64,000 bases of DNA, taken from the NCBI RefSeq assembly GCF_000002235.5, contig NW_022145604.1:1995339-2059338 (forward strand), read 5' to 3'. Position numbers and translations under genes: made by a program. A model generated the notes under the pieces. That model did not search any database and was not told the origin of the DNA. It saw nothing but the letters and a program-made list of their open reading frames with translations. The number at the start of each line of letters is the position of its first letter. The stretch's first letter is position 1. Origin of the DNA: Strongylocentrotus purpuratus. Its lineage: Eukaryota > Echinodermata > Echinoidea > Camarodonta > Strongylocentrotidae. Shown here piece after piece: positions 24,745 through 37,700 of this stretch.

Positions 24745-26132
24745 TTTCTAAAGGGAAGAAAGTGAAGGAGCTTAATGATCTTCGACCCATTTCACTCACT
24801 TGTAGTGTCATGAAATGTTTCGAAAAGATCATGATGAAGTACCTTCTTGAGTACACTTCCCCTTACATTGACCCCTTGCAGTTTGCATACAGATGTAAGA
24901 GAGGAGTTGATGATGCAGTATTAACATACCTACATAAGGTATATGCCCATTTAGACAAGGCTAAGACCTACGTAAGATCCACTTTCGTAGATTTTTCTAG
25001 TGCTTTCAACACTATTATCCCCCACCTTCTGATAAACAAACTCATTGATATGGAAGTCCCACCCCAGTTAAGTCTGTGGATACAGAGTTTCTTAAGTGAC
25101 AGACCACAGAGAGTGGTCTTAGGAAACGCCTTATCCTGTCCAAGAATTGTGAATACAGGGGCGCCCCAGGGCTGTGTCATCTCCCCTGCGCTCTTCTCCC
25201 TCTACACAAGTGACTGTCTATGTAATGTAGGAGAGTGCAGCATCATCAAATATGCGGATGATACTATCATCACAGGTTATCTTTATGAAGATGTAGACCC
25301 ATACGTTAAGGTTATAGATGAGTTTGTTAAATGGTGCAATGACCACTCCCTAATACTAAACGTAACTAAAACAAAAGAGATCATAATTGATTTTCGTCGA
25401 AACCCCTTCGATCATACTCCGATTTTGATAAATGATTCTCCTGTAGAACAAGTTACAGAGTACAGGTATTTAGGTACTACTATCTCAAAGTCACTTGATT
25501 GGACTAAGAACATTGTAGACATCCAAAAGAAAGCCAACCAGAGACTATACTTTATTAGGGTAATGAAAAACTTAAAGAGTAGATAGTAAGTTGATAGAAC
25601 TGTTCTTTAAGTCCCTAATTCAGAGTGTCCTAACCTTCAACCTAATTTGCTATTATGCAAACGCTAAAATTGTTGCCAAGAAACTACTCGAACGTCCCAG
25701 AAAGGCAGCAAAACGTATCACAGGAGCCGATCTAACATCCATAGAAGATCTGTATCAGAAAAATGCCCTCTCTAAAGTAAAACAAATAATGCATGACCGC
25801 TCGCACCCACTGAATGAGCATTTCAATTATAACAGATCTGGAATACGCCTGTGCACACCACGAACTCAACGTGCACGTTTCCGAAGATCCTTTATCCCCG
25901 ACTCCATTCATCTTTTCAATTCCAAAGCAAAACGTGTTTGATTACTATGAACTTACCATGTCAATGTATTAATATAAATGTAATATAATATATAAATTTC
26001 AAATATATGCCATGAATATTGCATCCAACTATCAATTACCGTTTGAGCCAGTAACTACAATCTATGTGTCATCAATAAACTTAACAATAAAAACGATGCC
26101 CGTAATAATTATACTACTCAAAATGGTAATCG

Positions 26133-26192
<60 letters not shown>
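24745..26192 (+). mobile_element. 5'-truncated LINE with reverse transcriptase (CR1/L2-like), broken
   Basis: This is a remnant of a non-LTR retrotransposon ORF2. It shows the motifs ELNDLRPISLT, FVDFSSAFNTI, TGAPQGCVISPALFSLY and the catalytic YADD, all within 24762-25586. The frame then stops and continues shifted at 25591-25941 with the C-terminal tail ending in FNSKAKRV. The endonuclease domain and the 5' half are missing, so the copy cannot move by itself. A (TAA)n tract at about 26132-26192 is probably the 3' tail. The clade is inferred from the FSSAFNTI and GAPQGCVISP wording. Confidence 0.9.
26132..26192 (+). repeat. (AAT)n microsatellite
   Basis: About 20 AAT repeats. It yields an Asn-rich frame that is not a gene. 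From 26193 to 26718 nothing further is supported. Confidence 0.9.
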
Positions 26193-26193
<1 letters not shown>

Positions 26194-26718
26194 AATAATA
26201 CAAATGACAATAAAAATTATTTATGTATCTATTATCATTTTAAGATTTACTATGAAATAATCATTGATATTAAATAATTCAGCTTCATATTTTGTAAAAT
26301 GGAATCTGATATTACCTCTTTAACCACCATATATACCGTGGCTTACATATATATTACCTCATCTATTGTATGTTTATCATATGTGTATGTTTATCACTGT
26401 CATGTAATATTTCATTTATATATCTGTATCGCAATACTCTGTAACCAGTGGAAAACAAATTTCCTGAAAAGTACAATAAACTATTATACTTATACTTATT
26501 GTTTGGTTTATATGGAGGTACAATGGAAATTTGAAGTGATGACGTAATACATGCTATATAAAGTATATGCGTGATTGTTTTACGGGAAGACATGATTTTG
26601 AAACTTATTTGTAAGCACCTCTCCTCTTAATTCTCTCTTTTCTATTCCTCCATCTATTCTGATGATTTATCTTTTCATTTTGTATAACTCTTTCACGTAG
26701 GGTCGTTAAGTTTTTATA

Positions 26719-27025
26719 AAAGTGCCCCTTTTTACTTCAGATAAGTGCCCCTTTTTAAAATAAGTGCCCCTCCCCCTTTTTCACCTCCGATAAGAGCCCC
26801 TTTATACATAGGGAAAGTGCGCCTTTTCACTTCAGATGATGGTGATAATGGTATTTATTATTCAGGTTTAGAGAGGTAGAAAAGATAAGTGCCCCTTTTT
26901 ACAATAAGTGCCCCTCCCCCTTTTTCACCTCCGATAAGAGCCCCTTTATACATAGGGAAAGTGCGCCTTCTCACTTTGGATGATGGTGATAAAGGTATTT
27001 ATTATTCAGGTTTAGAGAGGTAGAA
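26719..27025 (+). repeat. Minisatellite 'AAGTGCCCC...TTTTCACCTCCGATA', doubled
   Basis: Degenerate units built on AAGTGCCCCTTTTT and CACCTCCGATAAGAGCCCC. A unit of about 135 bp, ending in TTTATTATTCAGGTTTAGAG, is repeated twice almost exactly. Related arrays are at 27591-28640 and 47990-48640. From 27026 to 27590 no feature is supported. Confidence 0.85.
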
Positions 27026-27590
27026 ATCAGAGGGTTGTTAGATTACGTAATACATCAAATCAAACACTCCCGCAGGCCTCACGTGCTTAGTCGCATGATC
27101 ATACCTTGTTCATCCTACCAACTTTCACACAACATAAATACTATTACTCCCATAGCAACCACAGCAAACATCACATCTAAAACTGTCCCTCTGACAAAAG
27201 AGTACAATATACAGTATTTGGGATTAACCTGCCTAGCTACTATAGCATGGAGAACCGGCTTTTATTCAACGTTACTTTCAAAATACTTGTATTGTGAAAC
27301 CGGAAATGTACTTCGAGAAATGTATATAAAGATAACGATGTTTAAATGAACACCTGATATTTGAAACTCCATTGAAATTAATAACATCAATCTAACTTAG
27401 CTAGTGGATAATAAAAAAGAGAGATAAAACTATAGAAGTCTAAAGCTGTGAAAAACCCTATACCTATCTAACCTACATCTCTAACAATTTAGGTTGCTCT
27501 TTTTGGAATATTACTATTTACAGGAAAAATTCATATTTTTAAAGAAAAAAGTGGTGTAAATAAGTGCTTAAATATAATAAGTACCTCTTC

Positions 27591-28640
27591 ACCTCATTTA
27601 ATTACCCCTTTCCTAGTCTGAGAGGTGCCCCTATTCCTTTGAAATAAGCGCCCCTTCTTCTTTGAATATGTGCTTCTTTTCAGGTACGAGCATTTCTCTT
27701 TACCACCTTTCATAAGTGCCCCATTCACCTCTGAGTACAAGTCCACTCCAAAAATAACTTACTTTCAATAGAAGCAGAAAAATCAGACAAACCAATCAAA
27801 AAAGTTAGAGCAAAATCGGATAACTAATATGAAAGTTATGAATTTTTGAAAAAGTATGTAAAACTATGGAACAATGAAAATCACTACACATATTGCCAAT
27901 TTGGTTATCAGTGTGTAACGTCATTCCCTCACTATTTATCAATTGCTTTATATAGTTTAATCACATTAATTTCCCTTTTTATCCCCCAAAACTTGATTCC
28001 CCCGTACCTTTGCCAAGGTTATATGATTTGTATCATATTGCGTGCATGACATTTCACAAAAATCTTTGAACTTTGAAGAATTGATACTATTTTCTGAATA
28101 TTGCATATTCATAATTATTGATTTGTATGTAAACAGTTTATCAAATTTCACATTTGTCATCATGATTTAAGTGGAAAAAACATATAAACATATTATTATC
28201 AATCTAACTTGGATGCTGGCGTGAAGATATAAAATTCTTAGGGGGAAAATAGGAAATTTATATTATCAATATCAAGAAAATAATTAGTGGAAAGTGAGGA
28301 CATGACGTCACAGACTGATGAGTGAGTTCCCAGTTTGTCTTGTGTTTTTCATTATTCCATAGTTTTACATAATTTTTCAAAAATTCATAACTTTCTTATT
28401 AGTTATCCGATTTTGCTCAATTTTTTTTGATTGGTTTTGTCTGATTTTTGTGCTTCTATAAAAAGTAAGTTATTTTTGGAGTGGACTTGTCCTCAAATAT
28501 CTGATAGGTTCCCTTTTTCCTTTTCAAAAATAACCTCATCCTCTTCTCTTAATGACCCTGTTCATCTCTGATAAATTCCCCATTAAAATTTGATGGGTGC
28601 CCCTTAACCTTTTTTATATTACCAATTTCCTCTTCTCATA
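27591..28640 (+). repeat. Minisatellite of the same family, split by a MITE
   Basis: Units reading 'gtgcccc...cctctgataa' occur at 27591-27735 and resume at 28490-28640. The gap is exactly filled by the MITE 27739-28488. Confidence 0.7.
27739..28488. mobile_element. MITE family 'AAGTCCACTCC', intact copy
   Basis: AAGTCCACTCC at the left pairs with GAGTGGACTT at the right. The pairing extends inward for over 100 bp (GCAAAATCGGATAACTAATA against its inverse, and ATTCATAACTTTCTTATTAG). It serves as the empty-site reference for 10578-11739. Confidence 0.9.
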
Positions 28641-28763
28641 CATGCCCCTGGGTGGATGTGGTGTGGGTGCGTGTATGTGTGCGAAGAGGTTGTAGGAAAT
28701 TATCAGTATACCTCTCGCTGACTTTTTGAAAGATAGAGCTATTTTTTTTATATTTTGAGATGT

Positions 28764-31700
28764 TCAAAGGTTAGTGCCAGGTTTTCTTGCAAATCGTATA
28801 AAGATAGGCATCCATGATGTAACCATGGTGACATCAGGGTCTCCTCCTCCCAGGATTGACATGATGCTGCAGAATTAAAAAAAAAGTAATTTTCATTTGT
28901 TTTAATAAGATTAATTGTGACAACGCCACAATCACAGCCAATGTAAATAATATATACATGAACCATCATTTTTAAGTATATCTGAACTCTGCACACTCAA
29001 AACGATTATTCATTCCATTTAAAATAACAAATATTGCAAGAATGTTTTGATGTAACAATTTCAACCAAAAAATTATTAAAACCACCCCAACAAATATGTT
29101 CTTTCTCAAAAGGACTTGTATTCATGTGTATCATTCAGGCCTACTAGCAATAAAACATTTTCGTTTGAGTAATAGTTATAGTAAAATAATCGTTTCATGA
29201 AAATCACTTGGACAACCAACTCAAGTATCCTCCGGACAACTATCACCACAGGATAATTTTCCCGCAGAGCGATTATCCTGTTGCCCACACGCATGGCATA
29301 GTTTGCAGGCAAAAACCCTTGTCAGTCGTTGTGGGTATCCATGTCTGAACTATGAGACTACCAAAGACTCTGTATTTTAGCAGCTCCTGACACAGTTAGA
29401 AACTGACGTATCTAGGCTCTGCTCAAGGCTGTAGATATTGTGGTGGCAGACTAAGCATGACAGGTGGTTAGTTGTCAGGACTCAGGATGGTATTTTCCTC
29501 GGGGTTGTTGTCTATTCAGCAAACACAGACTATAAATTGACACCTTACCACATTTCATAAAGCCTTGTGAAGAGCCTAGATATGCCTATCGGTCTCTGCT
29601 GTGTCAGGTGTAGTCTAGTTATGGACCCTTCTATTGATTTTTGTTTTATTCGCCGACTATAAGCGTAAAGCCGAGTGATGGCGCGTGCCGTCACTAAAGA
29701 TCGCGCCATCACTCGGCCTTTGTATTACATAATGTGATAATTCTTTTGTAATGTGAATTTTATGAGGAAGGAAATTTCCGGAACAGGTTGCATGCAGTGT
29801 GTGCGTGTGTGTTTGTATGTGTGTCTATGTGTGTGAAAGGGGGTGTGGTGTGGGTGGGCTAGAGGGGGGGGGGGGGGGGGGTGTCATGAGTTTGCTGGTG
29901 TAAGAGTGTGTGACAGGATGGTAATATGTAACTTTAAACCTTCCTCTAATGTTATTTTGATTATACACTGTTACATGCAAGAATTTTTTTCTTCTTTTTC
30001 TTTCTCTATGTTCATTGATTGATGTAACTCATGAAGTGTCTTATATCAATGATCTTGTTTTCTATTGCTTATTTTGATAATTTCTTGTTATGTGAAATTA
30101 TGAGGAAGAAAATAAAATATCATTTAAAACAAAAAAAAATCACTCGGCCTTACGCTTATAGTCGGCGAATAAAAAATAATAAATAAAACGGTCCAGAACT
30201 AGACTATGTCAGGTGCGGCGAAGGTACAGAGCATATTGTAGTATCATGGTGCAGACATGGTTACCCACAACGACTGACAAGGGTTTGTGCATGCAAACTA
30301 CATGTAGTTGTTGTCCGGGAGGAGTAGTCGGCGCAAGTAATAAATATTTTAGAAAGTGTTTAATCTGTCTCTGACATGATACTCGTCATGATTTCTCCTT
30401 TGTCTTACACATACCTCATTTGGAAATCCATAAAGTAGGATGTACCAGGGTTGTCCTTCATGAAATTGATAGCGGCAGCGTATGTTTTAATACACTCGAT
30501 GAACTCAGTCACAGAACCATTATATCGTGTGTCAATATCCACACTGCGCAGTAAGATAATGAGAGGGGGGAGGGGGAAGGAGGGAGAGAGAGAGAGAGAG
30601 GGGGGGGGGGGGGGGCAAAGAGAAAGAGAGAGAGGGGAGAGAGACAGAGAGATAGAGAGAGAGACACACAGAGAGACACAGACAGAGACATAATAATAAT
30701 AGTAATAAGATATTTCTATACCGCAAATTGCATAATACCTCTAAGGCTAAGCGGTTTGGAAGGGAAATAGTTGATAAGTAAAGGAAACAGAATTTGCATT
30801 ACAAATTACATCAATTCAATTAGCATTAAAAATGACATCAATTCAATTAACATTACAACTTTGCAAATAAAAATAATATTTGTTACCAATTACAAATCAC
30901 TTACTACCAAAATACAAATAGTTCATAAATTATTAGTATCCTACGTTAATCTACAAAATATAAAAGGCAAAAGTTGCGGGGGCTATTCGTGTTTTTAGCA
31001 TTGTTTTAAATGTATTGAAAAAAGTAGCATTGCGAATTTGAAGGGGGAGATTGTTCCAAAGAAATGTAGCTGCATAAACGAAAGAACGTTGACCGTATTG
31101 TTTGTATGAAATAGTGTGAGACCGAGAGAGGAGAGATTGAGAAGCAGATCGCAAAGTCCGGACAGGAGTGTATCGAGGAAGGAGTTCAGAAAGATATGAA
31201 GGAGCGATACCATGATAAGTCTTGAAAGTTAGGACGAGAATTTTGTAAGTGATGCGAGAAGTGATAGGAAACCAGTGATTTTTTTTTTTGAAGAACATGG
31301 GTAATGTGAGAAGCCCAAGAAACAAGACGAGTTGCTGTGTTTTGGATACGCTGGAGCTTTGAGGTTATCTTTTTCATAATCACTAATTTAAGTTTACCTC
31401 AACGCTGGGTTCTGTTATGCCACCCATATGATTGTGTGCTTTACCTTTTTTGGTCAGCAAACGGCAATTGTAGGGTGGTGTATTTCTCCATCGTATGCTG
31501 ATAGTCAACTGGTGTGCTGGCCTTCAGATCTTGGTTGTTTGTCTGCATACAGAGAGGTATGGATCCAATCATGAGATCATAATCATGTAAAACAAAGCTG
31601 ATCAGAAAGCAGCCACGATAATCTTCGGGGAAAGGGGTTACCGATTGTAATACAGTTTTTAAGGATTAAATAGCTTTTCACAACTTACCCAAAGTGATTT

Positions 31701-34700
31701 AAAATACAAGATACTCTCCATGCATTTTATAATTATTTTTTTAAAGTGTATTATATCCTATTGCATGAAATTTTACCTTCACTCAAAGTCGAAATAATCA
31801 AATTTCTTGAAATGTTTTCTTTAAAATATATAGTACATAGAAATTAAACATTGCTCGGAAAGGAAGTACAAAATGTCAGCTTGTGTAGCGATTTTCATAG
31901 ACTCACATAGTCAAGATATGAGTCGATGCAATCATTCAGTTTCTTCATGATGACGTCATCAGGATGATCGATGTAAATGACGTCAAAGGATAAGACAGCC
32001 AGGCATCCGTTAGGTTTGAGGACGCGGTTGACTTCCTTCCTAAACTCAGTCCAGTCGAAGTAATGACTAGCGGTGGCTGATGTAATGAGGTCCACCGAGG
32101 AATCTGGCGTTGGTAAATCTTCAGCTATACCAACACTTTAAAAGACAAATTAAAAAATTAAAATTTGTCCAAGTCATGTATTTTTAATGTATTAAATAAT
32201 GCTCGTTTTTTTGGACCACAGTTATCAGCTGTAATGCCATTACTTAGGAATCACTATCCTGTCTCTTTCAAGGAATCATGGACTTAGTTTTGTGCTTGGC
32301 ACAAGGCTTTGGATTATTAACAATATCTTCAGACAAGCATAATATGACATGATGAACCCTCCTTATCAACACCAGGGGTCTACAAATATAGTGTTGAAAA
32401 CTTTGAATTCAAGATGTTCACATCGCTAGAGCCATGTGATAGAAGTTGCTTTATGTTGTATCGACTACAGGCTTTCCGCACAACCCTATCAAAAATGTTG
32501 TCTGGCACAACGATCAATTTGAACAAACTTTCATATCTAAAAATCCAAGGGACTAAAAGGATCAATTCTCCCACCCATGGAGGTGGGAGGACACCTCCCT
32601 GTTCCACCAAAGGTCTATATCACTATGAATATGACGAACAAAGAAAGCGGACAAAATATACAGTTGCTCAGGTAGTCAAAGGAACATCCATTCACTGCTA
32701 TTATGTAAAAATGTGTAGAACAGGTGTCACATGCATATTCACCTGTTCTACACATTTTTACATATTAGCAGTGAAGGGATGTTCCTTTGTCTACCTGAGG
32801 AACTGTATATTTTGTCCGCTTTCTTTGTCAGTCATGTTCATAGTGTATTCTTCCACCAAAGAACTAATCCTTCCACCGAAGGACCAATTTTAAAACCAAA
32901 GGACCAATCCTTCTACCGAAAGACCAATGCCTACTTCAAAGGACCAATCCCTCTACTAAAGGACCAATCCCTCTACAAAAGGACCGATCCCTCTACCAAA
33001 GGACCAATCCTTCCACTAAAGGACCCATCCCTCCTCTTATGGTTCCCAACGATTTATAGATGGAAATGACGGTGTTTTTTTTTTACAACTATGGAGTGGA
33101 ACCAGACTAAAGAAAGTTCTTGGACCGTAAAGTGAGAGAACGACAAAACTGGTACTCTGACATTCCTGAGAGACTTGTAAAATCATGGAGCGGCTACTAT
33201 ATCTTAGCGAACAAAAAAGCACATTTTGTAAAACTTTTAATTTAAAACATCCTTAGCCATTATAATGATTATTTGGACGAATGAGGCAATTTAATACACT
33301 CCCTCACTAATGGGAAACCAAAGAGGCATTCTGACTGTACGCATTGCTTTTCTGGTAAACGCTGTCTACACCATTTTTCATTTCATTTTTGTCTTCATTC
33401 ATTCTTCTGTTTAAAATACATGCAAATGTTAAAATATATATATACAAAGCATTTCAAGGTAAAATACATCGTGCAATAATTGAATTCATATAAGATAACA
33501 TATACAAATAAACGGGCCATCATTAAAAGCCTATTATTGAAAAAGAAACTTAAATGAAGGGGGAAACTTAATTAAATGATGAAAACCTATTGATCAAAGT
33601 TAGCAGGAGGTTTTTGTTTGTAAAGTTACGCATGACTTTACGAACGACTTGTATATGAAGTGCCAGATAGGATGCCCAAAGTTTTTTCTGATATTTCCAA
33701 TAACCTCAATTAAGTTATGGCAAAAAATATACTTTGCATTAAAAATGTTTGTTATAATAAGAATGTTAATCTACATCTGCACAGTTCAACTTTAGCTGAT
33801 GCAGTTAATAATGATTGAGCATCCATTTGGCTTTTCATATACAAGTCATTCGTAAAGTCATGCGTAACTTTAAGAACAGCTTTATGAAACACCCCCAGGT
33901 ATAATTTAGCTTACCTGAAAGATAAATTCTTTGGGTTTTGAGCCGTCTTTGCTACATCTATCTGCGCAGAACTCACATCAACTCCTAAAACCTCATCAAA
34001 GTAAGGAGCCAATGACCGTGTAAGCTGACCAGGACCACAACCGATATCAAGGGCCATCTGGAATGGTTTCACCTTCTGTAGAAAAAAGATAATCTCACAC
34101 CAATTTATAAAGCGTCTTTCTACTACAGGGCGCTTTGAGATGCAATTCATTAAATAATGTTAATATTTAACATTGATACAAGTTACGAAGCAGTGAAAGT
34201 GTGCGTCCAATGAATGCATATAGTTTCAGGACAGATATGTCTTATAACAATTATGTTAATTTCGATAAAGTGGAAACAAATAAATTTGAGTGGTTGAATG
34301 AAGGTCACTGATGATGCTATTGACCAGGGGGCCGTTTCTCGAAACCAACTCCATGACAGTCATATCTTTGTCTCCGACCTACGGAGATGTATGTCATGAA
34401 GTGGATAAACCGTTTCACAAAGCCATGGCAGACATGATATCGATATATCGCAATACTAGCAGCTCTAGAAGATAGTCTTTGTCACGATCCATTTGATTTA
34501 TCAAGAATAATCCACAACAAGTTTAGGGGCTAAAATTGTTCAAAAAGACATATATACATATAAATTCTCCTAAAATAAATAATAAATAGTGTCATTATCA
34601 AATGTAGATCAAACGATTAGCATATTTCTGTAAAGATTTTTAAATTGAAGAACAACCGGTGAGTGTTTTTTTTTGACAGTCGAATCAAAAGTTAGTTGAA

Positions 34701-37700
34701 GGATACCGTAATGTGATAGTTTATTAATACGTACTTTCTTGTTTATTGTGACGAGGAATTTTAGGCAAAATACCTTTTTTCAGCCAGTTTTTATTCTAGA
34801 GTCTCATAAATACTCATAATTGGTTTGATATTGAAAATATAATTTGGAAGAAGTAATTAGAGAGGGAATAATAATGCACATAGGCCCCAAAGGTATGACG
34901 GTATCCTAAGAAAAGACTATGGATCGACTATGGAAAACGGTGTGTAACATTCTTATCTCTCTTATTTATATGTTATAGTTTAATGATTTGTGATTTAATG
35001 TTTATATTCAGCTTTTTAAAGTTTTGTTTTCTTACTTTTGTACATTTGCATTTCGCATCCCAGATTATTACGTACCGAACTCGTCTATATTTTTCTCAAA
35101 ATGATAGTGAAACTAATCGTACATTTCGCGGCCCATGGAATGGCAACAAACTGACTTGTGATGGCGCTTTACAGCAATTAAAAAGATATGACGGGTTCGG
35201 AGCAGTGACAACTCGCTTGTCGCGGAAGTTGTCGCTCATCTTGGCAAAGACGGCTTCGTGAAACACTTAGTCGACAAGTTGTGCGACAGTGGCGAGATGT
35301 CGTTGATCTTGTAGTTATGACGGTTTCGAGAAACGGCCCCCTGTGCGACATGAATGTCGCACAAGACACTCCTCGGCGTACTTTGGTGCTCTTTTGTTGA
35401 CTACTCTGTAGACCAGTAGGAGAAGATTAACGGAGATCTTATCCTCAACTGCGTTTTGTAGTTTTACTAACCCAATTCTTTCAATCAATCATTTTAGACA
35501 AAAATCAATCTTCAGCAATGTTACTGAGTCACTTTAAAGAGAAGGTTGAGTTATGGGAAGAGGTGAAAAATAATTTGTGAGCGTTGTTATGGTAATTATG
35601 CAAGTATGGAAGAACATCAGAGAAACAGCATGGCTCTTCAAATGCCTTTCATCAATAGTGATCTGTCAGTTTATGACAGGTTCAGTGACCCATTCAAAAT
35701 TCTATATCAAGTGTCTCTCCAAGTTTCTCTCCAAGTTCCTCGGTCTTGAGCCAACCGTTTCGTCGTTTCAGGGGGGGGGGAGGGGGGGGAGGGGGGGGGG
35801 GGGGAGGGGGGGGGAGGGGGGGGGGAGTAAGAGGACACTTTTTTTTTTGGTCTCGAAATTTGAAAATTTGACATTTGGCTCCGTTGGGGGGGGGGGTCAC
35901 CTTTTTAGGTCAGCCATGGGAATATTTTTTTTTTTTTTTTTTTTTTTACTAATTAAAAAAAGAAGAAGAAAGAATCCAAAGGGGGGAGGGGGGGGTTAGG
36001 GGGTGATGGGGGGGGGGGGGGGGGGAGTTTACACACATAAAAACACCAAAGGGGGGGGGGGGTTCTGTGTAGAGTAGTGCTTGTTACTACCAAGACTGGG
36101 CCAAATTTCTTATCATTTTGATGATTCCAGAACCTTGCAGTAGGCCTACACACAAATGCTAGATGATCAACCTTTTCTGATTGATTCCACATCGTTTCTT
36201 TCACAATGCAATCGCAGGTCTTTATCTTTAAGGGCGTATCTGCTATTACTGAATGAGATGGAATGTTCAATCTCCCCAATTGTGTGCTCTTTGAAAGGAG
36301 CACACAATAGGGAGCAGCGTGATTTAAATTACAAGGAATAGATTTTTACAAGGAATAGAGTTTTTATCGCTCACGATGGCTATCCAGGGGACTAAGGCGG
36401 ACCCTTGGACCCTATTAGTAAAGACAAAAGTGGTTTTTAATACAGTTTCATGGAGCTTCTAACAACCACTCATGTGGACTTTGTTTTATCATTTACAATA
36501 ATTTCTTGCTGTTTGCCAGCCTCGAGATCACTGGAGCGAAGAAATGACAACCCATTGTTGTATAAAATTGTCCCTAGGAGAGAGTGTGAGTTTCCATCGC
36601 TCAAGACGGTCATCTTAAAGATGAAGTTGAGTTCTGGTCATGCGATTGCATTGTGAAAGAAACGGTGTGGAATCGACCAGAAAAGGTTGATCATTTAGCA
36701 AATAAGAATTTGTGTGTATTGCAAGGTTCTGGAATCATCAAAATGATAAGAAATTTGGCCAGGTCTTGGTAAAGTTACAAACACTGTACACAGAAAGATG
36801 TATATGGGACTACACGAACACGTGGCGTAAAAATCCTACCCTGGAGTTTTACGATGTTACATGACATATTTAGAATATGAAGGCATTTGAAGAGCCATGC
36901 TTTTCAGGGAACATGTCTTATCTGATGTTCTTCCACACTTGCATAATAAGAATGATAACGCTCACAAATTATTTTTCACCTCTTCCCAGAACTCAACCTT
37001 CTCTTTAAAGGTTCTGAACTGCTAAAACTCGAGAGGGTCCTGGGGCTCCGCCCAGAAACCTCCGACAGGGGCTCTGCCATGTTGTACGGATCCATTAGAA
37101 AGCAAAATAAACCCACTAAATAATTCATATACGTATATATATATATATATATAGGGAAAATGTGCATAAAATTATATTGTGTACGGGTAAGCCTGCATCC
37201 GATGACCGGGGTAATAATATTTCTGTAAAGCGCTTAGGCACATCGTTGTGTCGATGTATCGGGCGCTACATATATAAAAACGGAATATCACTATTATCAT
37301 TAGGCCTATATGTATATATATTTTCAAACATTGAGCAGTTTATCCAAATAAAAAATCCACGTAAGAGGCATTTTGAAAGTTTTAAGAAAATTCCTTCATA
37401 TTTTAGAAAATTGAGCGTTCTTTTTTCAGGAAACTCTATTTACACGAATGGAAGCGTTGGTGGCTATTTTCTAAAAACTGTAACATTTCTCCTTGGATCA
37501 GATATAGACCAAAAACAAGCCTTATTATCTGTGTCATTACTGTAAAAATTTAGGACAAGATTGTCTAAGTCTGAAACCAAATTGAGTAATGCCTGAGTCG
37601 TGCCCGGCTTTCCAGCATTCATATTGTACATTGTTCTTAAAGATAAAGACCAGTTATGGTCATGCGATTGCGTTGTGAAAGAAACGTTGTGGAATCGACC

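Noticed and set aside
26012..26260. Frame with a long Asn run
   Set aside because: Product of the (AAT)n microsatellite at the LINE tail.
27035..27349. 104-codon plus-strand frame
   Set aside because: Unknown sequence, no splice context, composition like the surrounding non-coding DNA.
30451..30726. Gly/Arg/Glu-rich and Ser/Leu-rich frames
   Set aside because: Product of the (GA)n tract; the true coding part here is the methyltransferase exon at 30415-30543 on the minus strand.
32731..33069. Frame with repeated KGPI/KDQS units
   Set aside because: The 20-bp minisatellite unit is not a multiple of three and no gene context exists.
35577..36303. Pro-rich and Gly-rich frames
   Set aside because: G and C homopolymers; no motif and no splice support.
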